From CAZWKI01 sp964634645 (GTDB lineage Bacteria; Patescibacteriota; Patescibacteriia; UBA1558; S5-K13), in the NCBI GenBank assembly GCA_964634645.1, contig CAZWKI010000015.1:1-22980 (forward strand): a DNA stretch of 22,980 nucleotides. The letters run 5' to 3'. The position numbers and the translations under genes were made by a program. The notes beneath the pieces were generated by a model. The model worked only from the letters and a program-made list of their open reading frames with translations, ran no database searches and was not told the origin of the DNA. Positions 9,122 to 14,677 of the stretch are shown piece after piece. Numbering within the stretch: position 1 is the stretch's first letter; each line of letters begins with the position of its first letter.

Positions 9122-9253
9122 TCGGACGCAACGAACGTAGTTTTCATTGTCCTTATCGTCGTTGTTGGTGTTGCCATCGTTGAAATTGACGTTCCAAGCG
9201 TTACTGGGATTGTCAAAATATGTAGTAGATGACCAATAGTTGTCGCTGACTGT
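9122..9253 (-). repeat. DGR template repeat (TR)
   Basis: A 132-bp non-coding donor that aligns without gaps to the end of the target gene (VR 9838-9969, offset 716). Read on the minus strand it contains 45 adenines, of which 17 differ in the VR (11 A to T, 6 A to G). Of 87 other bases only one differs. In the VR frame the TR holds 11 Asn codons (AAC/AAT) among 44; nine of these are changed in the VR. AAY codons are the preferred design of DGR templates because adenine randomisation reaches most residues without making stops. The last 19 bases at the RT-proximal end are identical in the two copies, as expected for the homing-initiation region. Only 34 bp separate the TR from the RT start codon. 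Confidence 0.97.
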
Positions 9254-9292
9254 AGAAGTTCCTAACTTACAATATAATGAATAGTCGTTATC

Positions 9293-9366
9293 CTCTGTTA
9301 AAATATTTTAACAAAGAGTAGGAACTGAATTCCCTACCCTCACTTTTTCATCGAGCAGATGAAAAA
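9293..9366. repeat. Cluster of inverted repeats 5' of the TR, between avd and TR
   Basis: Three self-complementary stretches lie in the 130-bp space 9254-9383. They are the perfect 16-base palindrome GTTAAAATATTTTAAC (9297-9312) with outer CTCT/AGAG arms; GTAGGAA with TTCCCTAC (9318-9337, one bulge); and the 9-bp stem TTTTTCATC with GATGAAAAA, loop GAGCA (9344-9366). None is followed by a T tract on the minus strand, so they do not look like ordinary terminators. They may shape the 5' part of the TR RNA or end the avd message. Confidence 0.5.
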
Positions 9367-9383
9367 TTCTGGGGTGTTTTATG

Positions 9384-9731
9384 TTATGTTTTTTTCCAGC
9401 CCTCAGCTTGTTTAGACAGATTAACCGCCTTTTCCATAATATATAAATAACTTTTCTCGGCACCAAATTGTTTTAATTCATTTGCAATTCGAATTAAAAT
9501 TATTATAGATTCAGCTGACCAAATTAATTCTTTAAATAAATTCTGTCTTTTCTCTAAATTTGTTTCATTGTTAATTTCTATAATTAATTTTATCGTGGAA
9601 AGATTTGATTTTATTATTTGAGAACCCAAAAGATATTTATATTGTTTGTTAAATTTAGGAACACGAAGATAAAATTCGTGTAATAATTCAAATGCGCTGT
9701 TATAAATACGTAAATGTGAATAATAAGCCAT
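9384..9731 (-). CDS. avd: Accessory variability determinant (Avd-like four-helix bundle protein)
   Basis: In DGRs Avd is a small basic four-helix protein that forms a barrel-shaped pentamer, binds the RT and the TR RNA and is needed for cDNA synthesis. This protein has 115 residues, close to the usual ~125, and is almost wholly helical in composition. Features of the family are the N-terminal YNSAFELLHEFY helix, the FNKQYKYLLGSQI turn that opens helix two and the ELIWSAESIIILIRIANEL helix. The C-terminus is basic (GWKKT). Start ATG at 9731. It sits between target and TR, as in many DGRs. The four-helix bundle family (known from 23S intervening sequences) also contains non-DGR members, but here the context decides. 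Confidence 0.92.
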   Translation of the reverse strand: MAYYSHLRIYNSAFELLHEFYLRVPKFNKQYKYLLGSQIIKSNLSTIKLIIEINNETNLEKRQNLFKELIWSAESIIILIRIANELKQFGAEKSYLYIMEKAVNLSKQAEGWKKT

Positions 9732-9748
9732 TATATAATATATAATTT

Positions 9749-9777
9749 TATTCAGTCCCGCTAAGCGGGACTGAATA
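9749..9777. repeat. 14-bp perfect inverted repeat upstream of avd
   Basis: Arms TATTCAGTCCCGCT (9749-9762) and its exact complement (9764-9777) flank a single central base. This is a strong GC-cored stem in AT-rich DNA. Neither side carries a T tract, so it is not a canonical terminator. It lies 27 bp on the avd side of the VR-associated hairpin and 18 bp before the avd ATG. It could limit read-through, form a cruciform or be a dispersed palindromic repeat. Confidence 0.75.
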
Positions 9778-9803
9778 GATAATCAAATAATCAAATAGCC
9801 AAT

Positions 9804-9826
9804 CCCCCACCATTTCATGGTGGGGG
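9804..9826. repeat. GC-rich hairpin just downstream of the VR (DGR homing hairpin candidate)
   Basis: CCCCCACCAT (9804-9813) and ATGGTGGGGG (9817-9826) form a perfect 10-bp stem with a 3-base loop. It begins 11 bp past the end of the VR and 8 bp past the stop codon of the target. DGRs such as that of Bordetella phage BPP-1 need a short GC-rich hairpin or cruciform placed right after the VR for efficient retrohoming; position and shape agree. No T tract follows on the minus strand, so a simple terminator is less likely. Confidence 0.8.
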
Positions 9827-9834
9827 AAGGGAAT

Positions 9835-10674
9835 TCATCGGACGCAACGAACGTAGTAAACATTGTCCTTATCGCCGTAGTAGGTGTAGCCATCGCCGAA
9901 ATAGACGAACCAAGCGCCACTGGGAATGACACAATATGTAGTAGATGACCAATAGTTGCCGCTGACTGTTGCTGGAAATATGGTTGTATCAATAGCTGGA
10001 TTAAACTTACCCAAATCTACTAATGTTAATAGCTCATTTCTATTTGGTAGTCTCCAATTAGTATGTCCTGCTGTTTCATCATTTTCACATGTTGAAATTG
10101 CTTGAGCAAAAATATGTGTTGTGACAGAACCAGTTTGACAATTATCACCACTTAGTCCTTCACTACATTTCTTCCACATTAAACCAGTTGAATTGTCTGT
10201 CACTGTACCATCTTCATTATCAGTATAGCTTCTTGCTTGTCCTGTTTCATCACCAACTTCACCTGTTTGAAGTGGTTGTGATGGACTCATTGTTCCAGTT
10301 TCTCCATCTCCAAATTCAGTTCCATTTTTTACATTAGCTGGAATTAAATTTGTTGCATTATAAGTTCCAATGAGACCCATATAGTCTGCAGTGGTAAGCA
10401 TCTTCCTTGCATCAAGTGTTGGTATTGCTTCATATATTTGTTTGAGTGTGTAGAAAGTTGATGTTGGTGTGGCAGATGAGTCAAGGTCGTGATCTCCTTC
10501 GCTTGCAGAACTTGTATTATCAGTTAGCTTGTTGTATATATCTCCTAGTGTATATAGTGAGGGTTCTGCTGTAGTACTACTTGGAAATAGGTCTCCTGCT
10601 TTTACGATGATAAAGGTAATTGCTATTACAATAAATGAAGATGCTATGCTCTTTAGAATGTTTTTTGTTTTCAT
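9835..10674 (-). CDS. DGR target protein: exported DUF1566 / C-type-lectin-like variable protein
   Basis: Likely a surface ligand-binding protein whose binding face is rewritten by the DGR. 279 residues. Residues ~8-26 are an N-terminal hydrophobic anchor or signal. Two copies of a short motif follow (LYTLGDIYNKL ~40-50 and FYTLKQIYEAI ~74-84), seen in exported proteins of such bacteria. Residues ~150-279 are a DUF1566/Lcl domain of C-type-lectin fold (TVTDNSTGLMWKKC, HTNWRLPNRNELLTLVD, GNYWSSTTY). The last 44 residues (236-279) are the VR. Relative to the TR, residues 239, 248-250, 253, 256, 258, 260, 263, 265-267, 272 and 273 differ; most are now Tyr, Gly, Phe or Val, a composition suited to binding faces. 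The stop follows the VR directly. The ligand is unknown. Confidence 0.93.
   Translation of the reverse strand: MKTKNILKSIASSFIVIAITFIIVKAGDLFPSSTTAEPSLYTLGDIYNKLTDNTSSASEGDHDLDSSATPTSTFYTLKQIYEAIPTLDARKMLTTADYMGLIGTYNATNLIPANVKNGTEFGDGETGTMSPSQPLQTGEVGDETGQARSYTDNEDGTVTDNSTGLMWKKCSEGLSGDNCQTGSVTTHIFAQAISTCENDETAGHTNWRLPNRNELLTLVDLGKFNPAIDTTIFPATVSGNYWSSTTYCVIPSGAWFVYFGDGYTYYGDKDNVYYVRCVR
9838..9969 (-). repeat. DGR variable repeat (VR) at the 3' end of the target gene
   Basis: Receives mutated copies of the TR. It covers codons 236-279 of the target and ends at the TGA (9837-9835). It aligns without gaps to TR 9122-9253, with 18 mismatches in 132, of which 17 are template adenines. The RT-proximal 19 bases (9839-9857) equal the TR; this is the expected initiation-of-mutagenic-homing segment. 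Homology stops abruptly after 9969. Confidence 0.96.
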
Positions 10675-10720
10675 AGTGTTTGGTTAATTGTTTATTTAAA
10701 TTTAAATTTATATTTATTAA

Positions 10721-11818
10721 CTACTCAATATTTTCTCCAATACTATAGTCATTGAAAAATACTTCTGCTATATCATTAATCATCTTGTTCCAAATATTGC
10801 CAAATAGTCTTGTTGCAACATTCTCATTTGTAATCCATCTTAATATCTTGTTTTCTGTTACTTTGTATACTTTTGGATTTGAAATTGTTTTGACTAAAGA
10901 ATCTTTTTTGTAAGGAACACTATCTCCTGTTAGATAACTATCTAATTCTTGTTTTGATACTATTTGAACTTTTGAAAAATCATCTCCAAAATATGAATGC
11001 CATACATTTTCTTGTGAATATTCATGTTTCATATTACTACTATCTACAAAATATATTGTTTCATTGCTTTCTGTTTTAATGAATTTGCCGTTTGTCCAGA
11101 AGTCGGGTGTTTGTGCTTCGCTACTTGTGTTTTCTGTTTCTTGATTGTTGTTTGTTTGATTTTGTTGATTTATATTATTTAACATATTTATTGGTATTCC
11201 TCCACCACTTGATGGATTTGCTTCATTGTCATCTGTTAGAGATGTACACCCCGTGTCAGCAGGATAGTCAACTCTTCCATCTCCATCGTCATCTATTTGG
11301 TTGTTGCATTGTGGTCGCTGTGATGCTGGACGCCAATCCGTTGTAACTTTGTAAGCATTATTGGAACATGTATCAGTATTTAAACAGTTAAAAGATATAT
11401 ATCCGGTATTTTCATTGTATGCATAGCCAGTAAACTCACCTGATGAATTTATGCTTACACCGCTAAAATTTATCCAGCCAATGTTTTCTCCATATGCATA
11501 GCCTGATAATACTCCGCTTGTTGTGTTTGATACCTTGTAATTATTATTACTACATGTATCTGTGTTTGAACAGTTTAGTGATATCCAGCCAGTGTTTTCA
11601 TTGTATGCAAAGCCAGTTAATTCTGTGTCTGTGATGCTAATTGTGCTGTTTGAGCTAGAGAAGTTTATCCAGCCAATGTTTTCTCCATATGCATATTTGT
11701 TTGTACTATCTATTGTTCCATTTGTAATAGATGCATATGATTGATTAAATAGTGTGAAGCTAAAAACAAAAACAAACATTAAAGTGATTGTTTTTGTTAT
11801 TTTTTTGTTTTTTGTCAT
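10721..11818 (-). CDS. Exported repeat protein with calcium-type motif, beside the DGR target
   Basis: Unnamed secreted or surface protein of 365 residues. Residues 1-29 are a signal peptide (hydrophobic core TLMFVFVFSFTLF, cut near SYAS). Residues ~40-165 contain four short repeats alternating YAYGENIGWINFS and AYNENTGWISLNC; the pair repeats with a period of 65 residues, and at DNA level 32 bases are identical (11469-11500 and 11664-11695). The segment NNQIDDDGDGRVDYPADTGC (~172-191) resembles the Asp-rich calcium loops common in CPR surface proteins. A Gly/Asn/Gln linker follows. The C-terminal ~120 residues (from FIKTESNETIYFVD) form a two-part domain with KVYKVTENKILRWIT, also found in CPR exported proteins. 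It is upstream of the DGR target on the same strand (46-bp gap) and may be co-transcribed. Function unknown; adhesion is a guess. Confidence 0.8.
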   Translation of the reverse strand: MTKNKKITKTITLMFVFVFSFTLFNQSYASITNGTIDSTNKYAYGENIGWINFSSSNSTISITDTELTGFAYNENTGWISLNCSNTDTCSNNNYKVSNTTSGVLSGYAYGENIGWINFSGVSINSSGEFTGYAYNENTGYISFNCLNTDTCSNNAYKVTTDWRPASQRPQCNNQIDDDGDGRVDYPADTGCTSLTDDNEANPSSGGGIPINMLNNINQQNQTNNNQETENTSSEAQTPDFWTNGKFIKTESNETIYFVDSSNMKHEYSQENVWHSYFGDDFSKVQIVSKQELDSYLTGDSVPYKKDSLVKTISNPKVYKVTENKILRWITNENVATRLFGNIWNKMINDIAEVFFNDYSIGENIE

Positions 11819-11852
11819 AAATGTTAAAATATTAATCGTTTTTTACACAATT

Positions 11853-11883
11853 ATTATATCACATTTTAGCCCCCCCCCCTCAA
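11853..11883 (-). promoter_or_regulatory. Candidate phase-variable promoter with a poly-C spacer
   Basis: Minus strand: TTGAGG (11883-11878), a 19-base spacer and TATAAT (11858-11853). The spacer and the edge of the -35 are made of a run of ten G on this strand (C10 at 11870-11879). A 19-base spacer is longer than optimal, so loss of one or two bases by slippage would strengthen the promoter. This is the layout known from neisserial porA and opc. The exact run length in one assembly is uncertain. Confidence 0.4.
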
Positions 11884-11920
11884 AGACCTCGCGGATCGGC
11901 AACTTCACGGGTCAAAATAC

Positions 11921-11949
11921 TTCACACATTCTTCTTTATACTTTATACT
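11921..11949 (+). promoter_or_regulatory. priA promoter giving a leaderless transcript
   Basis: TTCACA (11921-11926), a 17-base spacer and TATACT (11944-11949), each 5 of 6 to consensus. The start point seven bases on is the A of the priA ATG at 11956. Between it and the C10 tract lies a GC-rich island (11887-11914) of unknown role. Confidence 0.55.
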
Positions 11950-11955
11950 TAAACT

Positions 11956-13868
11956 ATGCTATATGCGCTCATAAAACCCCTTATAAAGCTCAAAAAGGGT
12001 CTAAATTTGCTTGATTACAAGGTGACTGGGTCTTTATCCCAAAACCTGAAAATAGGCCAATTAGTAGAGATTCCTTTTAGAAATTCAAAACAATTTGGAC
12101 TTGTTTTTGATATAAAGAAAAACTCAGAACAAAAAAGTGAAAACATAAAAGAAATATTAAACATAGTAAACTTAAATCCAANNNNNNNNNNGAAAATCAA
12201 ATGAAATTTTATAACTGGTTTTGTGAGTATAATTTTTCATCTCTTAATTTTCTTAATACCGTTGTTCCTCTGCCAATGAAGAATAAAATAAAAGAGCGTG
12301 ATGAGAAATTTTTTATTTACAAAACTCCTTTTAAATTAAAAAACATAAACTCCTCTATTTTGGATAACAAAGAATTTATTTTCAAACATAGTTTCTATGA
12401 TGAAAAAATCTCGCTAATAAAAAATATTATTGATAAAAATTCTAAAGACAAAAAATTAACACTAATAATAAGTCCCACAAAAGCACATATTGAGCATGTA
12501 CTCTCCTCACTTTTAAATTTTTATACAAATAATGATTACAGAATTATTACTGGTAATACCAATTTATCAAAATATCGTCACAATGAAATTTGGAATTCTA
12601 TAATAGGCAATAAAATCAAATTTTTAATTGGAACAAAAATGTCTATTTTTTATCCAATGGACAATGTTGCGACAATTATAATAGATGAATCAGAAAATGA
12701 AAATTTGAATCAAATAGACATTAATCCTAGATTTGAATTCTTGCCAAATGCTTTTGAACTTGCAAAAATAAACAACTCTCAAATAATTTTTACATCATAT
12801 TGTCCCAGTGCATATTTATACAATCTTGCGCAAGAAAAAAAACTAAAATTATTAGAAAGCAAAGAAAAAATAAATAGCAAAATTTCTCTACTTGATATGA
12901 GTGTCAAATATTTTGAAAACTATGTTCATTACAATTGCGAAGAGGAAATAAAAAAAACATTACTTGAAAATCCTGCCCGCATTGCCACGCAAAGCGTTGC
13001 AGGCGGGAAAAAAATATTGTTCTTATTAAACAAAAAAGGATATAGCAAAAATCTAAAGTGCTGTGATTGCGGATTTGTTTTTCAATGTGAACACTGTAAT
13101 TCAATATTATCTTTTAACAAAGAAAATGGTTTGGACAGACTTCATTGTTACAACTGTGAAAAATCCATTGATGTGCCTACAAAATGCCCAAAATGTTCCT
13201 CTATCAGACTTGATAATCATGGAATTGGTATAGAACAATTTGTGGAAATTATAAAAAAGATGTTTTCTGACAAAAAAATAATTATTATAGATAAGGATAA
13301 CTATGAAAATCTCAAAACAATAAATAGCGCAGATATAACAATTGCAACAAAAATTATTGTTGATCATATAAAAGAAAAACAATTTGGCCTTATAATACTT
13401 CCCCTTACTCATCAATTTCTAAACAATCATTTTGATTCAAATGAAGAGTTTTTCAGATTTACATCTAAAATTCTATCACTCAAACCAGAAGATTTGATTT
13501 TGCAAATTTTAAATGAACAAAAAACATATTATCATATTTATAATAAAGATTATTTCTCTATGATAAAAGAAGAATTAGAAAATAGAAGAATCTTTCATTA
13601 TCCACCATTTTCAAACATAATGAAAATAACAATCAAAAATAAAAACAAAGACGCTCTTGATAAAAAAACAATTGAATTGTATGATAAATTAAGAATTAAT
13701 ATTTCTGCAAATACGCAAATTCAAATAATAGAGCCACCTATAAATAAATTGCGATCTTTTTTCATAAAAAATATTTTAATAAAATACAAAAATGATTCTG
13801 ATATAGAGAATATAAAAAACACACTTGAAGATGTTGATATTATAGAAAAAAATTACTTTAAGTTATAA
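11956..13868 (+). CDS. priA: Primosomal protein N' (PriA-like), ATPase motifs degenerate; interrupted by an assembly gap
   Basis: PriA normally reloads the replicative helicase at stalled forks. The N-terminus (~1-75, GSLSQNLKIGQLVEIPF) is the 3'-end DNA-binding domain. Ten N (12182-12191) follow, with a frame change that reflects gap size only. No ~100-residue winged-helix region precedes the helicase part. Helicase motifs are eroded: no GSGKT Walker A is seen before LIISPTKAH; the DEEH box reads IIIDESEN; the SATPS box reads TSYCPSA; and the GRAGR motif is missing near FFRFTSKILSLKPEDLI. The zinc-binding cysteines are kept (CCDCGF, CEHC, CYNC, CPKC), as is the C-terminal domain (FHYPPFSNIMKI). 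A 36-nt palindromic insert adds 12 residues just before the GKKILFLLNKKG segment. It leads the priA-def-fmt run. Probably a structural, ATP-independent PriA. Confidence 0.88.
12182..12191. other. Assembly gap (10 N) inside priA
   Basis: Placeholder gap. Comparison with the usual PriA spacing (NP, ~10 residues, then W and the FLNTVVPLP-like segment) suggests only a few codons are missing. Confidence 0.95.
12972..13007 (+). repeat. 36-nt GC-rich palindromic element inserted in frame in priA
   Basis: The element spans exactly 12 codons, PARIATQSVAGG. It can fold as CCCGC/GCGGG, TGC/GCA and ACGC/GCGT around an AAA loop (12976-13007) with two small internal mismatches. Its GC content is far above its surroundings. 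Removing it would leave TLLEN-KKILFLLNKKG, which lines up with the gap-free TLxxGxxxLLFLNRRGY of ordinary PriA to within a residue. It recalls the Rickettsia palindromic elements that add peptides to proteins. Confidence 0.65.
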
Positions 13869-13933
13869 AGTTAAAAATTACTAAGCTAAAAAGCCTAAAG
13901 TTATATATTCTACTTTATAAACTTACAACTTAA

Positions 13934-13991
13934 CAACTTTATAACATTATAACTTTCAACTTTATAACATTATAACTTTCAACTTTATAAC
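13934..13991. repeat. Tandem 23-bp repeat, 2.5 copies, in the priA-def gap
   Basis: Unit CAACTTTATAACATTATAAC plus TTT, at 13934-13956 and 13957-13979, with a 12-base partial third copy at 13980-13991. It ends 11 bp before the def ATG and contains several TATAAC/TATAAT-like words, so it may supply promoter elements to def. The same gap (13869-13933) also has scattered partial copies. Confidence 0.75.
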
Positions 13992-14002
13992 TTAACAATC
14001 CT

Positions 14003-14500
14003 ATGCAAATAGTAAAATACCCAAATAAAATTCTGAGAAAAAAACTGGAAATTTTTTCTGATTTTCACAATCCAGAACTTCCTCAAATAGCAAAAGATTT
14101 ATTTGAAAAAATGAAAAGCTCTGACGGGGTTGGACTTGCTGGAAACCAGGTCGGATCAGAAATAAGATTTGTTGCCGTTGATACAAAAAGTGGAGATAGT
14201 GTATTTTTTAATCCAAAAATTATAAAACATTCATTTCTAAAACAACGCTCAGAAGAAGGCTGTCTTTCTTTTCCTGGAATTTTTGGATTTGTCTCGAGAT
14301 ATAGAAATATAACAATTGAATATCAAGATATAAATGGCGCCGTAAAACAAATAAAAGCTCGTGGACTTCTATCTTACGTGTTTCAACATGAAATAGACCA
14401 TATAAATGGAATTGTTTTTATAGATAAAATAAAAAAATTTACAGCTGGAAAAGACAAATTAGCTCAATTAAAACAAATAGCAAAAGTAGATGAAATATAA
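14003..14500 (+). CDS. def: Peptide deformylase
   Basis: Removes the formyl group from the N-terminal Met of nascent proteins at the ribosome. 165 residues, a normal length. All three family motifs are present: GVGLAGNQ (42-49), EEGCLS (84-89) with metal ligand Cys87, and QHEIDH (128-133) with metal ligands His129 and His133 and catalytic Glu130. The common second Ala of GxGLAAxQ is Gly here, a tolerated variant. Start ATG at 14003, with no Shine-Dalgarno motif. It pairs functionally with fmt, which lies 177 bp downstream on the same strand and adds the formyl group that this enzyme removes. Confidence 0.96.
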   Translation: MQIVKYPNKILRKKLEIFSDFHNPELPQIAKDLFEKMKSSDGVGLAGNQVGSEIRFVAVDTKSGDSVFFNPKIIKHSFLKQRSEEGCLSFPGIFGFVSRYRNITIEYQDINGAVKQIKARGLLSYVFQHEIDHINGIVFIDKIKKFTAGKDKLAQLKQIAKVDEI

Positions 14501-14507
14501 TAATAAA

Positions 14508-14636
14508 TTCGAAACCCTAAAGTCTAAATTTTAAACAATATCTAAATTACAAATTCAAAATCATAAACTGTTTGAGAAATTAAAATTTAAATATTCGAAT
14601 TTGTTTAGGGTTTAATATTTAGTATTTGGGATTTTA
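14508..14636. repeat. Long imperfect inverted repeat in the def-fmt gap
   Basis: The core arms AAACCCTAAA (14512-14521) and TTTAGGGTTT (14604-14613) are exact. Beyond them the two ~55-base halves, rich in CTAAA/TTTAG words, continue to resemble each other in inverted order with many mismatches. It looks like an intergenic palindromic repeat of the genome and not a coding remnant. No T-tract terminator is evident. Confidence 0.5.
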
Positions 14637-14677
14637 AAAATAAATTACGCATAACAGCAGATAATATAAAAATACCC

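Noticed and set aside
9749..9826. The two hairpins after the target gene as ordinary intrinsic terminators
   Set aside because: Neither is followed by a T tract on the minus strand; position relative to the VR favours a DGR role for the first. Not fully excluded.
9783..9992. 69-codon minus-strand open frame over the VR
   Set aside because: Shadow of the target gene in another frame; it crosses the hairpin and has no protein-like conservation that I recognise.
11887..11914. GC-rich island between the C run and the priA promoter as an attachment site or operator
   Set aside because: It is compositionally odd but I found no clear inverted or repeated structure to support a function.
11956..12204. 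The 5' priA segment as a separate small gene
   Set aside because: It is the PriA N-terminal DNA-binding domain and continues beyond the N run; the split is an assembly gap.
13934..13991. CRISPR-like array
   Set aside because: Repeats are directly adjacent without spacers and no cas genes are present.
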